Shown: positions 45,244 through 54,435, numbered from the stretch's first letter. The stretch is 64,000 bases of DNA from Pseudomonas sp. PSE14 (GCF_029203285.1 NZ_CP115669.1:4774001-4838000), one strand, 5' to 3'. Made by a program: numbers and translations. Notes: generated from the sequence alone by a model not told the origin.

Positions 45244-47376
45244 ATGAAATTCAAGTCGATCCAGTTTTCCGTGGTGGCGCTGGCCGGGGCCAGCGTCTTG
45301 GCGGTGGTCGCAGCATTGGTGCTGTATGCGCTGTTCGCAGGGTCACGGACCCAGGCACTGGTGCAGGAGCGTACCCAGGCCTTGCTCGAACAGGTGATCA
45401 ACGAGCGCCTGGTGGCCATGGCGCGCGGCCAGGTCAGCCAGATCCAGCGTGAGCTGGAGTACCCGCTCACCGTCGCCAAGGACCTGGCCAACACCAACGC
45501 GCTGATGGGCAAGGTCGACGCCAGCGGCGCGCCGCTGCTGAAGATCAGCCGTGACGAGATGTCCGGCCTGCTGCGCCAGACCGTGGAGCAGAACCCCAAG
45601 CTGCTCGACGCCTTCGCCGGCTGGGAGCCCAACGCCTTCGCCGGCAGCGACAGCGAGCACGCCGGCAAGCCGGGCTACGGCGCAGACGGCCGCTTCATGC
45701 CCTGGTGGTACCGCAAGGACGGCGGCCTGACCGTCGAGGCCATGGGCGACACCCTGGAAAGCCAGAAGATGCAGCCCACCGGCGTGCGCGAGGGCGAGTA
45801 CTACCTGTGCCCGAAAGAGAAGCGCCAGCCCTGCATCGTCGACCCGGCGCCCTATGAAATGGGCGGCAAGATGGTGCTGATGTCGTCCTTCAACGCGCCG
45901 ATCCTGGTCAACGGCCAGTTCAAGGGATCGGTAGGCGTCGACCTGTCGCTGGATTTCATCCAGACCCTGCTCAAGAACGCCGACGGCCAGCTCTACAACG
46001 GTGCCGGCGAGATGGCGCTGATCTCTGGCAACGGCCGCCTGGTCGCCTACACCAAGGACGCCGGCAAGCTCGGCGAACCGGCCACCACCGTGCTGGACGC
46101 CGATACCCTCGCCAACCTCTCCAAGCTGACGCTGGACCAGCCGCTGTCGAAGCTCGACGCCGAGCGCGGCCAGATCGAGCTGCTCCTGCCCTTCACCATC
46201 GCCGACACCGGCGTGCGCTGGACGCTGGCCGTGCAGCTGCCGCAGGAGGCGGTGCTGGGGGAACTGCACAAGCTGCAGAGCGACCTGAAGTCCCAACGCG
46301 ACGGCGATACCCTGGGCATGACCCTGGTGGGCCTGATCATCGCCGCCATCGGCCTGGCCGTGATCTGGCTGGTCGGCCACGGCATTGCCCGCCCGCTGCG
46401 CCAGCTGGTCGGCATGCTCGATGACATCGCCCAGGGGGAAGGCGACCTCACCCGCCGCCTGTCCAGCGACCGCGCCGACGAACTGGGCTCCATCGCCAAG
46501 GGCTTCAACACCTTCCTCGGCAAGCTGCAGGGCATGATCGGCCAGGTGGTGACCTCGGTGCAGCGCGTCAGCGACTCCTCCGAGCACACCGCGGACATCG
46601 CCATTCGCACCAACCAGGGCGTGCAGAAGCAACTGGCGGAAATCGAGCTGGTCGCCACTGCCGTCCACGAGATGACCGCCACCGCCCAGGACGTGGCGCG
46701 CAACGCCACCCACGCAGCGGAGGCGGCCAACCACGCCGACCAGGCCGCGCACCACGGCAAGCGCATCGTCGAGAGCAGCTCGGCGGCGATCCAGGCGCTG
46801 GCCAGCGAGATCGGCCGCGCGGTGGGCGTGGTCCAGACCCTGGCCCGCGACAGCGAGAACATCAATGCGATCCTGGTGGCCATCCGCGGCATCGCTGAGC
46901 AGACCAACCTGCTGGCGCTCAACGCCGCCATCGAAGCGGCCCGAGCCGGCGAACAGGGGCGCGGCTTCGCGGTGGTCGCCGACGAGGTGCGCAACCTGGC
47001 GCAGAAGACCCAGCAGGCCACCGAGGAAATCCAGTCGATGATCCAGCAATTGCAGCACGGCACCCGCGAAGTGGTGCAGGTGATGCAGCAGAGCCAGGAG
47101 AAGACCGACGACAGCGTGCGCCACGCCAGCGAAGCGGCCCAGGCGCTGGAGTCGATCACCCAGGCGGTGTCGGTGATCAACGACATGAACACCCAGATCG
47201 CCAGCGCCGCAGAGGAGCAGAGCGCGGTGGCCGAGGACATCAACCGCAACGTCACCAACATCGGCATGGTCGCCAACCAGGTGGCTGGCGGCGCGGACGA
47301 AGCCTCCCAGGCCAGCGCCGAGCTGACCAAGCTGGCCGAGCAGCAGCGCCGGCTGGTGAATCAGTTCAAGGTGTAA
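45244..47376 (+). CDS. pctD: Methyl-accepting chemotaxis protein, dCache type (PctD-like)
   Basis: A 710-residue chemoreceptor. Transmembrane helix about 9-32, double-Cache sensor about 40-340, second helix about 360-378, HAMP to about 432, then the signalling domain with the conserved hairpin [20 protein letters not shown] near 551 and methylation helices. No CheR-tethering pentapeptide is seen at the C terminus (VNQFKV). By synteny it matches PA4633, reported as PctD, a choline/acetylcholine receptor; the ligand here is inferred. The start at 45244 places the first helix correctly. Confidence 0.86.
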   Translation: MKFKSIQFSVVALAGASVLAVVAALVLYALFAGSRTQALVQERTQALLEQVINERLVAMARGQVSQIQRELEYPLTVAKDLANTNALMGKVDASGAPLLKISRDEMSGLLRQTVEQNPKLLDAFAGWEPNAFAGSDSEHAGKPGYGADGRFMPWWYRKDGGLTVEAMGDTLESQKMQPTGVREGEYYLCPKEKRQPCIVDPAPYEMGGKMVLMSSFNAPILVNGQFKGSVGVDLSLDFIQTLLKNADGQLYNGAGEMALISGNGRLVAYTKDAGKLGEPATTVLDADTLANLSKLTLDQPLSKLDAERGQIELLLPFTIADTGVRWTLAVQLPQEAVLGELHKLQSDLKSQRDGDTLGMTLVGLIIAAIGLAVIWLVGHGIARPLRQLVGMLDDIAQGEGDLTRRLSSDRADELGSIAKGFNTFLGKLQGMIGQVVTSVQRVSDSSEHTADIAIRTNQGVQKQLAEIELVATAVHEMTATAQDVARNATHAAEAANHADQAAHHGKRIVESSSAAIQALASEIGRAVGVVQTLARDSENINAILVAIRGIAEQTNLLALNAAIEAARAGEQGRGFAVVADEVRNLAQKTQQATEEIQSMIQQLQHGTREVVQVMQQSQEKTDDSVRHASEAAQALESITQAVSVINDMNTQIASAAEEQSAVAEDINRNVTNIGMVANQVAGGADEASQASAELTKLAEQQRRLVNQFKV

Positions 47377-47456
47377 TCAGGCAGCATCGCGGGGGACGCA
47401 CGCTCGTGCGTAACCCCCGCACGTCCTACCGGGATCCTGGGCACCATGCTGACTCC

Positions 47457-47661
47457 GTAGGAGCGGACCTTGTCCGCGAAATCCAACGCGGCGGAATCCG
47501 TTCCCACGGGCAACTTCCGCAGCGCGCTGCTCACTCCTGACATACACACCTGGTCACGCTGCAGTCGCGGTCCCTGTTCGCGAGCAAGCTCGCCCCTACA
47601 GGTGTTCATGCCTTCCGCACAGGAGTGGCTTGAGGACTTCGCGGACAAGGTCCGCTCCTAC
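47457..47661. repeat. Composite REP cluster
   Basis: A type 2 REP (GTAGGAGCGGACCTTGTCCG, 47457-47480) and its inverted partner (47638-47661) enclose a single inverted type 1 REP (TTCGCGAGCAAGCTCGCCCC, 47577-47599). The 316-base gap between the chemoreceptor and the SRAP gene (47377-47692) holds only this and short flanks. Confidence 0.8.
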
Positions 47662-47692
47662 AGGGGAGAGATCGGCCAGGGAGAGACCGGCG

Positions 47693-48304
47693 TCAGGCCG
47701 GCGTCAGGCACTCCGGCCCATTGCACGCGGGATCGTTGACGAAGTTCGCCAGCACCTGCTCGCGCAACCGCGCCTGGGGCAGCTGCAGCAGTTCCAGCAA
47801 CCGCGCGGTATCGGTCCCGTTCGACAACCACTGCGCCTGCTCGGCCGCATCGAGGATCAGCGGCCGGCGCATGTCCCCCGCCGCCTGGGTCACCATCGCC
47901 ACGCTGTAATAGATGTGGCCCTCCACCGGATAGGCCTCCCACACCGCCGCGAAGCAGATCAACCCGCCGCCGGAAATCCAGTGCGGCCGCTTGCGCACGC
48001 CGCGCCACTCGTAGAAGCCGTTGGCCGGCAGCAGGCAGCGGCGCAGGGCGAAGGCGTCGCGAAACATCGGCTGTTCGGCGATGGTTTCGGCACGGGCATG
48101 AGCCGGTGTGCGCGACAGGTCCTTGAGCCAGGCAGGCGTCAGGCCCCAGCGCGCAAGGTCGGCATGGCGGGCGCCGCCCTCCTCGCGCAGCGCCAGCACG
48201 CGGGCGCCGGGCGCGAGGTTCCATTGCGGCTGCAGGTCCGCAGGGAAACCGGCGCTCTCGGCAAGTTCGCGGTTCCAGCGGAACAGGGCATAGCGGCTGG
48301 TCAT
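47693..48304 (-). CDS. SRAP (YedK/HMCES-like) family protein lacking catalytic residues
   Basis: A 203-residue protein with the SRAP framework: WNLAPGARVLAL near 28, ARWGLTPAWLKD near 51, HARAETIAEQPMF near 68, LLPANGFYEWRG near 91, MRRPLIL near 145. SRAP proteins crosslink to abasic sites through Cys2 after Met removal. Here the protein starts MTSRYALFRW, so residue 2 is Thr. The Asn of the usual NAR-ET motif is His, and the usual HDRxP His is not there (GDMRRP); the GFYEW Glu remains. GAGAG before the ATG confirms the start. It may bind DNA without crosslinking. Confidence 0.85.
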   Translation of the reverse strand: MTSRYALFRWNRELAESAGFPADLQPQWNLAPGARVLALREEGGARHADLARWGLTPAWLKDLSRTPAHARAETIAEQPMFRDAFALRRCLLPANGFYEWRGVRKRPHWISGGGLICFAAVWEAYPVEGHIYYSVAMVTQAAGDMRRPLILDAAEQAQWLSNGTDTARLLELLQLPQARLREQVLANFVNDPACNGPECLTPA

Positions 48305-48323
48305 GGGCTCTCGAAACGATCAA

Positions 48324-48590
48324 TCAGCACAGCAGGACGCCGGGACCGGCGTCGTTGTCGTCGGCAAGCCCCGGCAGGGGTTGCGCGGCATTGTACGCGG
48401 CGATCAACGCCCTCGCGCGCTCGGCATGCTCATCCTCGACCCACAGGTGCAGCAGGCCCATGCCCGGCAGCTCACCGATGCCGCCGAGCAGGTGGCGTCC
48501 GCCCAGGTGCGACGAAATGCCCTCGTTGGCCAGCATCCCGCCCAGCAGTTCGGCCTCGATCAGGTCGGCGGGTTCGTAGATTCGCTGCAT
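48324..48590 (-). CDS. DUF2007 family small protein
   Basis: An 88-residue protein: MQRIYEPADLIEAELLGGML, then GISSHLGGRHLLGGIGELP and LWVEDEHAERARALIAAYN. This is the DUF2007 ferredoxin-like fold, called putative signal-transducing but uncharacterised. Its start overlaps the stop of the CPXCG gene by one base (TGATG), so the two are translationally coupled. It ends 19 bases before the SRAP start, on the same strand. Confidence 0.85.
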   Translation of the reverse strand: MQRIYEPADLIEAELLGGMLANEGISSHLGGRHLLGGIGELPGMGLLHLWVEDEHAERARALIAAYNAAQPLPGLADDNDAGPGVLLC

Positions 48591-48772
48591 CAGTCGTCCT
48601 CGCGCTGGACTTCCAGGGACCACTCCACACCGTCGGTGTAGAGCTGGAACAGAATCGGCCGGCAACACACCGGACAATCTTCATAGTAGCGCTGGTCGCC
48701 CCCGGACAGGTCGAGTACGGCCTCCGCCAGCTCGCCACAATAGGGGCAGGTATAGGCCTGACTTTCGAGCAT
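48590..48772 (-). CDS. CPXCG motif cysteine-rich protein
   Basis: A 60-residue protein with two Cys pairs, TCPYCGE near 9 and CPVCCRPI near 33, typical of the CPXCG zinc-ribbon family of unknown function. QRYYEDCPVCCRPILF is its signature. It heads a three-gene minus-strand set with DUF2007 and the SRAP gene. The role is not known. Confidence 0.88.
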   Translation of the reverse strand: MLESQAYTCPYCGELAEAVLDLSGGDQRYYEDCPVCCRPILFQLYTDGVEWSLEVQREDD

Positions 48773-48917
48773 CGCTGGTTCCCCCGTGACTTCCGTTTAT
48801 AATCGCGCGGTCTTTCAGGGTGCCCAGTCTGACCGAGCGGTCCCCTGGCAACCCTCCGAGCTGTCTACTTCGCGGCCCGGCCCGTGATACCCCTAAAAAA
48901 TTCAATCAGAGAGCATG

Positions 48918-50072
48918 ATGGGCGAGTTCGAAGCCATCCGACCGTATAACGACGCCGAAGTCCCGGCCGTCCTGCAACGCCTGCTGAGCGATGACGCCTT
49001 CCTCGGCGCGCTGGCGCGTTACCGCTTCCCCCGTCTGTCCGGTCCGCTCGGCTGGCTGCTCAGACCTCTTATAGCTCATCGCCTGGCCCGTGAAGTCACC
49101 GGCATCCGCACCGTCATCGCGCTGCAGGACAAGATCGAGCCCTACGTCGACCGCACCATCGAGCACGCCACCGATGGCGTCACCTATTCCGGCGTCGAAC
49201 GACTGAAGCCTGGCTGCGCCTACCTGTTCATCGCCAACCACCGCGACATCGTGATGGACCCGGCCTTCTGCAACTACGCGATCTATCACGCCAAGTTGCC
49301 GACGCCGCGCATCGCCATCGGCGACAACCTGCTGCAGAAGCCCTTCGTCAGCGACCTGATGCGCCTGAACAAGAGCTTCATCGTGCACCGCTCGATCACC
49401 GGCCGGCGCGAGAAGCTGGCGGCATACCAGAAGCTCTCGGCCTACATCAACCACTCGATCTGCAAGGACGGCCAGTCAATCTGGATCGCCCAGGCCGAAG
49501 GCCGCGCCAAGGACGGGGACGACCGCACCGACTCGGCGATCCTCAAGATGTTCCACATGAGCCGCAAGGACGAGCCGTTCGCCGAGGTGATCCGCGAACT
49601 GCACCTGATCCCGGTGTCGATCAGCTACGAATACGACCCGTGCGATGCCGCCAAGGCCCGCGAACTGTTCACCCGCGCCACCACCGGCGAGTACCAGAAG
49701 GCGCCGGGCGAGGACGACCGCAGCATCGTGCAGGGCATCACCGGCTACAAGGGCCGGGTGCACATCAACTTCGGCGAGCAAATCACCGGGGAGTTCGGCG
49801 ACACCAAGCAGCTGGCCGCCGAGCTGGACCGGCAGATCCTCGGCAACTATCGGCTGTTCCCGGTGCACTACCTGGCCTACGAGGCTTCCGCGCTGCGCGA
49901 TCCGGCGCTGCAGGTGCCCACCGCCGCCAGCCTGTTCAAGGACGAGGAGCTGCGCCGCGCCCGCACCGAATGGGAGCGTCGCCTGGCAGAATGCCCCGCC
50001 GAGCAGCGTCCGTACCTGATTCTGCAGTACGCCAACCCGGTGCTGAACCAGTACCGCCTCAAGCAGGCATGA
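48918..50072 (+). CDS. PlsC-like 1-acylglycerol-3-phosphate acyltransferase family protein
   Basis: A 384-residue protein. YLFIANHRDIVMDPAFCNYA near 97 is the acyltransferase block I, but the spacing is H-X5-D rather than the usual HX4D (or the Asp two residues after His is used). IWIAQAEGRAKDGDDRTDSA near 192 replaces the FPEGTR block, and LIPVSISYEYDPCD near 230 is block IV. No membrane helix is obvious. GAGAG upstream favours the second of two adjacent ATGs. The substrate is unknown. A terminator overlaps its stop. Confidence 0.8.
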   Translation: MGEFEAIRPYNDAEVPAVLQRLLSDDAFLGALARYRFPRLSGPLGWLLRPLIAHRLAREVTGIRTVIALQDKIEPYVDRTIEHATDGVTYSGVERLKPGCAYLFIANHRDIVMDPAFCNYAIYHAKLPTPRIAIGDNLLQKPFVSDLMRLNKSFIVHRSITGRREKLAAYQKLSAYINHSICKDGQSIWIAQAEGRAKDGDDRTDSAILKMFHMSRKDEPFAEVIRELHLIPVSISYEYDPCDAAKARELFTRATTGEYQKAPGEDDRSIVQGITGYKGRVHINFGEQITGEFGDTKQLAAELDRQILGNYRLFPVHYLAYEASALRDPALQVPTAASLFKDEELRRARTEWERRLAECPAEQRPYLILQYANPVLNQYRLKQA

Positions 50073-50099
50073 AAAAAGGCGCCCTCGGGCGCCTTTTTC
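50072..50099. terminator. Bidirectional terminator
   Basis: GAAAAAAGGCGCC-CTC-GGGCGCCTTTTTC between the convergent acyltransferase and small membrane protein genes. Confidence 0.92.
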
Positions 50100-50111
50100 A
50101 ATTCCGGCCGG

Positions 50112-50390
50112 TCACAGCCGCGTGCTGTACCAGCTGACCGCCAATGCCAGCGCCATGCAGGCGAAGCCGAAACGGTAGAAGAAGCGGTTCAGTCGCAGTG
50201 TCGGCTCGAAGCTGTCCAGCGGCATCGGCTGCACTTCGCTTTCAGCGGCCAGACGAGCCAGGGCCAGGCGTTCACGGCGACGGGTGGCCAGCAGCAGCCA
50301 GGCACCGGCCAGGGTGAAGAACAGCGCCAGATCGTTGAGGACCCGGCCAGGATGGGCCTGGAACAGATTCCAGAGCGCCTGCAGCGACAT
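50112..50390 (-). CDS. Small two-helix membrane protein of unknown function
   Basis: A 92-residue protein with hydrophobic segments at about 20-37 (LALFFTLAGAWLLLA) and 72-90 (FGFACMALALAVSWY), joined by an Arg-rich loop TRRRERLALARLAAE. GGAGG before the ATG at 50390 fixes the start. I do not recognise the family. It is convergent with the acyltransferase gene and alone on its strand. Confidence 0.65.
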   Translation of the reverse strand: MSLQALWNLFQAHPGRVLNDLALFFTLAGAWLLLATRRRERLALARLAAESEVQPMPLDSFEPTLRLNRFFYRFGFACMALALAVSWYSTRL

Positions 50391-50658
50391 CACAACCTCC
50401 GCTTCGGGACTGCACACCAGTTATCACGAAGGAAAGCCGGGGGTGAGTCTACTGGATGAACGGGCATCGCCCGTCATGGATGGGAAACAATCGTCGCGCA
50501 TTTTATCCGCAGGCCAGTCACCGCAGCCAGCGCGTAACGCTTAATTACGACGAGCGTAAGAATTATCGAGAATCGGTCTAAGACCTCTCCCGCGCCCTGG
50601 CACGTTGTTGGCTTTAACGAATGCTGCCAATCAAAGTCTTTCGCCAAGGAGATTCGCC

Positions 50659-50865
50659 ATGCTCGAAATCATCCCCCACGAAAACGCTTACCTGATCGAA
50701 CACCTGGAAGAAATCGAAGCCGTCGTCGTCGAGCTGTCCTTCAACGTCCAGGACGACCATTGGCTGGTCTACACCCAGGCGTGCGGCCATGAGCACCTGG
50801 ACCTGCCTGAAACCGACGAGCGCATGCGCTCGATCGAGGTCGATCCGTACCGCCAGGCCGCCTGA
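50659..50865 (+). CDS. Small acidic protein of unknown function
   Basis: A 68-residue protein, MLEIIPHENAYLIEHLEEIE to the C-terminal VDPYRQAA, strongly acidic, with CGHEHLDLPETDERMR near 45. AAGGAG eight bases before the ATG at 50659 and a strong terminator after it support expression. CGHEH could bind a metal. I do not recognise the family. It is transcribed alone. Confidence 0.68.
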   Translation: MLEIIPHENAYLIEHLEEIEAVVVELSFNVQDDHWLVYTQACGHEHLDLPETDERMRSIEVDPYRQAA

Positions 50866-50884
50866 TCGCAGTATTCAGCCGCCC

Positions 50885-50918
50885 ATGAAAAAGCCCGGCA
50901 TTGGCCGGGCTTTTTCAT
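50885..50918. terminator. Bidirectional terminator
   Basis: ATGAAAAAGCCCGGC-ATTG-GCCGGGCTTTTTCAT, nearly identical to the copy at 43069, between convergent genes. Confidence 0.93.
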
Positions 50919-50931
50919 GTCCGTGCGGCGA

Positions 50932-51519
50932 TCAGCGCTGGTTCAGCGTCTGGCCGATGCTCGGGTCCTTGAACACGCGGTTCAGGGCATCGCTGAGCAC
51001 ATCGCCGACCAGCTTGCTGTTGGTCGCCTCGTTGGGCGCCATGCCGAAACGCTGGTTCAGCGCGGCGCCGTAGCGGCCGCTGTAGTGACGCGCACTGGTC
51101 TGCACGTCGACACGGAAGGTCGCGCTGATGTCGGCCTCGGTCACGTACATGCCTTCCTTGGGCGACTGGTACTTCAGCTCGGCCAGGGTCAGGGTCAGCT
51201 GCGGTGCGTTGTAGGCGTTGGGCGACGGCGTGAAGCCCAGCAGGCGCACGGCGGTTTCGGCCTGCAGCTGCAGCTTGGGAATTACATCCTGGCTGCGCAC
51301 GGTGAGCTGGCTGGTTTCGGAGTACAGGCCACCACGGGTACCCAGCGCAGTGCTGGGACGGCCGTCGACGACCTTGACCACCACCGGCTGGCCCTGGCCA
51401 ACGGCGGTGATGGGCCCCTTGAATACCGGGTCCGGATTGAGTTGTTGCGGGCTGAGCGCACAGCCGGTCAGGGTCAGGCTGGCAGCAGCGATAAAGCTGA
51501 GCAACAAACGTTGCAGCAT
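50932..51519 (-). CDS. yajG: YajG family lipoprotein
   Basis: A 195-residue outer-membrane lipoprotein. The signal peptide ends in LTLTGC (Cys about 20). The body fits the YajG family (VVVKVVDGRPSTALGTRGG near 46; LTLTLAELKY near 107; LNRVFKDPSI near the end). Function is unknown, although E. coli YajG lies beside ampG. GGAGAG six bases upstream supports the ATG at 51519 over one two codons earlier. Confidence 0.83.
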   Translation of the reverse strand: MLQRLLLSFIAAASLTLTGCALSPQQLNPDPVFKGPITAVGQGQPVVVKVVDGRPSTALGTRGGLYSETSQLTVRSQDVIPKLQLQAETAVRLLGFTPSPNAYNAPQLTLTLAELKYQSPKEGMYVTEADISATFRVDVQTSARHYSGRYGAALNQRFGMAPNEATNSKLVGDVLSDALNRVFKDPSIGQTLNQR

Positions 51520-52330
51520 GCTCATCTCTCCATGGGTTGGGCAATGGCCGGCAGTATACCGGCCGTCAGCGCGGGCAGATAGCGCCTGGCCATTGGACGC
51601 GAATCACCGTCCCGGGGTTCCCCGACGGGCGCGGCCACATGCCGTCTTGACCTGCCCCGGGGCGAGGCGCACCAAGGCGGGGCGCAAAACGTAAATCAAG
51701 GGGTATACCCTAGGAAAAAAGTCTAAGGTGCAGGGCTTTTTTTCTGTTTCGCCGTTATAATCGCCCCCCGATTATAAGGACGCCTCCAGATCGGGCCCCG
51801 CACGATGCCGACACACCGTGTCTCGCCTCTGCCACCCCTCAAAGAGAGTCGCCACTCGCCTCGGTCACTGGCCGTCGCGCTTTACGTTCGTTGCGCAGAA
51901 CGCTTGGCAAGGATGCAGCCGCCCCCTCCGTACGGAGACCGGACCGGCCCGCAACGACGATCCCCTTTGAGTTTCACGCCTCCAAAAGAGCGTGATTTGA
52001 AGGTTTTTCACTACTTCACGAGAGTGTGGCGAGCAATGAAGAGTTTTGCGTCGGTAGCAGCACCATTAACGTCTGTCCCCGCAGCACTGAATCGCTTTTT
52101 CGGCACCGGAAGCCGCGCATAAGCGCCCACCCGATGCACTTGCGGATGCCCTGATCGTCCGCCGTGGATTGCCGAGCGAAGGTGCAGCTTTCTCCTCCTC
52201 CAATCCCGGCCGAAGGCATTCGCGGAGGGTCGCACGCGACCCGAGAAGAATTCGGACAGGCGGCTTCACGCGCAGTGAGCGCAAGGCCCCTGTCACAACT
52301 GGCTGCTGATAGTTTTCTGGAGACGCGTTA
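51520..52330 (+). other. Long mqo leader region
   Basis: About 800 bases with no convincing gene. A likely promoter lies near 51757 (TATAAT in GCCGTTATAATCGCC), which would give a 5' leader of about 560 bases. A 28-codon frame at 52036-52122 (MKSFASVAAPLTSVPAALNR...) sits in a locally AT-richer patch but has only a weak ribosome site. GGAG eight bases before 52331 serves mqo. No known riboswitch pattern was recognised. Confidence 0.5.
51755..51777. promoter_or_regulatory. Perfect inverted repeat over a putative -10 box
   Basis: TTATAATCG (51755-51763) and CGATTATAA (51769-51777) with a five-base C spacer. The left arm contains TATAAT. A repressor bound here would block the promoter. Confidence 0.5.
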
Positions 52331-53824
52331 ATGGCGCAGAACGATTACGAATCGATGGACGTGCTGCTGGTAGGCGCCGGCATCATGAGCGCAACCCTGG
52401 CTGTCCTGCTCAAGGAAGTCGATCCGAGCGTCAAGCTTGAGATCGTCGAACTGCAGGAGTCCGGGGCCATCGAAAGTTCCAACCCGTGGAACAACGCCGG
52501 TACCGGCCACGCCGGCCTCTGCGAGCTGAACTACACCCCGCAGGCCGCCGATGGCTCGATCGACATCAAGAAAGCGGTGAACATCAACGCCCAGTTCGAA
52601 GTGTCCAAGCAGTTCTGGGCCTACCTGAGCGGGAAGGAAGCCTTCGGCTCGCCGCGTAACTTCATCAACCCTGTTCCGCACATGAGCTTCGTGCGTGGCA
52701 AGGACATTCCGTTCCTGAAGAAGCGTTTCGAGCTTCTCAGCCAGCACCATGCCTTCACCTCGATGGAATACACCGAGGACCGCGGCAAGATCGCCGAGTG
52801 GGCCCCGCTGACCATGCCCGGCCGCCCGGCCGACGAGCAGGTCGCCATGACCCGCGTGGAAAGCGGCACCGACGTCAACTTCGGCGCCCTGACCAACCAA
52901 CTGCTGAGCTACCTGGCCAGCCGCGAAGGCAGCGCAGTCCGCTACTTCCAGAAAGTGGTCGGCCTTGAGCGCAGCGCTGACGGCTGGCTGGTGGACATCA
53001 AGAACACCCAGACCGGCGAGGCCCGCAAGGTCAAGGCGAAGTTCGTCTTCCTCGGCGCCGGCGGCGGCGCACTGCCGCTGCTGCAGCTGTCCGGCATCCC
53101 GGAAAGCAAGGGCTTCGGCGGCTTCCCGGTGAGCGGCCAGTGGCTGCGTTGCGACAACCCGGAAGTGGTCAAGCACCACCAGGCCAAGGTCTACAGCCAG
53201 GCCGAAGTCGGCGCCCCGCCGATGTCCGTGCCGCACCTGGACACCCGCGTAGTCGATGGCAAGACCTCCCTGCTGTTCGGCCCGTACGCCGGCTTCTCCA
53301 CCAAGTTCCTGCGCCATGGTTCGTTCCTCGACCTGCCGCTCTCGGTGCGCACCAGCAACCTGCTGCCGATGCTCGCCGTGGCCCGCGACAACATGGACCT
53401 CACCCGCTACCTGGTGAAGGAAGTCATGCAGTCCATGGACCAGCGTATCGAAGCCCTGCGCAAGTTCTACCCGGAACTGAACCCGGCCGACTGGCGTCTG
53501 GAAACCGCCGGCCAGCGTGTGCAGATCATCAAGAAGGACCCGAAGAAAGGCGGCATCCTGCAGTTCGGTACCGAACTGGTGGCGGCCCAGGACGGCAGCA
53601 TCGCCGCCCTGCTCGGCGCCTCGCCGGGCGCCTCGGTGACCGTGTCGATCATGCTGGGCCTGCTGGAGCGCTGCTTCCCCGAGCGCTACAAGTCGACCGA
53701 GTGGACCGCGAAGCTCAAGGAGATCTTCCCGGCCCGCGAGAAGCAGCTGGAAACCGACGCCGCGGTCTACCGCGAAGTCAACCAGATGACCGCCGACCGT
53801 CTGCAGATCGTCGCCGCGTCCTGA
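52331..53824 (+). CDS. mqo: Malate:quinone oxidoreductase
   Basis: A 497-residue peripheral membrane FAD enzyme that oxidises malate to oxaloacetate and passes electrons to ubiquinone. [20 protein letters not shown] near 12 binds [23 protein letters not shown] near 51 and [17 protein letters not shown] near 316 are Mqo signatures. GGAG eight bases upstream fixes the start. Pseudomonas depends on Mqo for the TCA cycle. It corresponds to mqoB (PA4640). The leader is unusually long. Confidence 0.95.
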   Translation: MAQNDYESMDVLLVGAGIMSATLAVLLKEVDPSVKLEIVELQESGAIESSNPWNNAGTGHAGLCELNYTPQAADGSIDIKKAVNINAQFEVSKQFWAYLSGKEAFGSPRNFINPVPHMSFVRGKDIPFLKKRFELLSQHHAFTSMEYTEDRGKIAEWAPLTMPGRPADEQVAMTRVESGTDVNFGALTNQLLSYLASREGSAVRYFQKVVGLERSADGWLVDIKNTQTGEARKVKAKFVFLGAGGGALPLLQLSGIPESKGFGGFPVSGQWLRCDNPEVVKHHQAKVYSQAEVGAPPMSVPHLDTRVVDGKTSLLFGPYAGFSTKFLRHGSFLDLPLSVRTSNLLPMLAVARDNMDLTRYLVKEVMQSMDQRIEALRKFYPELNPADWRLETAGQRVQIIKKDPKKGGILQFGTELVAAQDGSIAALLGASPGASVTVSIMLGLLERCFPERYKSTEWTAKLKEIFPAREKQLETDAAVYREVNQMTADRLQIVAAS

Positions 53825-53837
53825 GCCTCGCGCTCAT

Positions 53838-53867
53838 GAAAAAGCCCGCCTTCCGGCGGGCTTTTTC
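53838..53867. terminator. Terminator after mqo
   Basis: GAAAAAGCCCGCC-TTCC-GGCGGGCTTTTTC, between the convergent mqo and VOC genes. Confidence 0.92.
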
Positions 53868-53894
53868 GTTTCTGCTTTCGTTCCAGGCAAGAGG

Positions 53895-54296
53895 TCAGTG
53901 ACAGCTGACCATCCAGCCTACGCCGAAGCGGTCGGTGAGCATGCCGAAGCGCTGCGCCCAGAAGGTTTTCTCCAGCGGCATCTCCACCCGCCCCTCCTCC
54001 GCCAACGCGGCAAACGCCTGCTCCGCCGCTACCACGCTACGCAGCGTCAGGTGCAGGGAGAATCCATTGAAGGTGGAGTTGTGCTCGCCACGGCCATCGG
54101 ACAGGAAGACGTCCGTCTCGCCAATTCGCAGGCTGGCGTGCATCACCTTGTCCAGCCAACCGTCCGGCACCGGCGACGGGCCGGGCGCCTCCTCGTAACG
54201 CATCAGCATGTTGAGTTGGGCGCCCACGGCGTGCTGGTAGAAGGCAATAGCCTCATCGGCGCGTCCATGGAAAAACAGATAGGGCTGTACTTGCAC
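53895..54296 (-). CDS. VOC family protein (PhnB/YjdN-like)
   Basis: A 133-residue glyoxalase-fold protein: VQPYLFFHGRADEAIAFYQH, then MHASLRIGETDVFLSDG near 53 and FWAQRFGMLTDRFGVGWMVS at the end, all typical of PhnB/YjdN proteins. The function is unknown; the 3-demethylubiquinone methyltransferase label sometimes used is not supported. The start is a GTG with GAGGA eight bases upstream. Confidence 0.85.
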   Translation of the reverse strand: MQVQPYLFFHGRADEAIAFYQHAVGAQLNMLMRYEEAPGPSPVPDGWLDKVMHASLRIGETDVFLSDGRGEHNSTFNGFSLHLTLRSVVAAEQAFAALAEEGRVEMPLEKTFWAQRFGMLTDRFGVGWMVSCH

Positions 54297-54411
54297 GGCT
54301 TCGTCCTCGCCTTGTCGTTATCGTTGTATGGAGAAGTCTAGGCGGGGAATCGGAGATGGGTTCGCGAGCAAGGACCGGACACCCTCGGCCCTACTAAAAG
54401 TGACACCCTCC

Positions 54412-54434
54412 GTAGGAGCGGACTCTTTCCGCGA
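54412..54434. repeat. Single REP, type 2 variant
   Basis: GTAGGAGCGGACTCTTTCCG then CGA. A truncated type 1 piece GGTTCGCGAGCAAGGA lies near 54359. Confidence 0.65.
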
Positions 54435-54435
54435 T

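Noticed and set aside
47457-47661. Transposon ends or insertion sequence
   Set aside because: No transposase gene or target duplication; the sequence is explained by REP units.
51805-52122. 105-codon frame in the mqo leader
   Set aside because: No ribosome site at its start and an odd composition. Only the last 28 codons, from the ATG at 52036, seemed worth mentioning.
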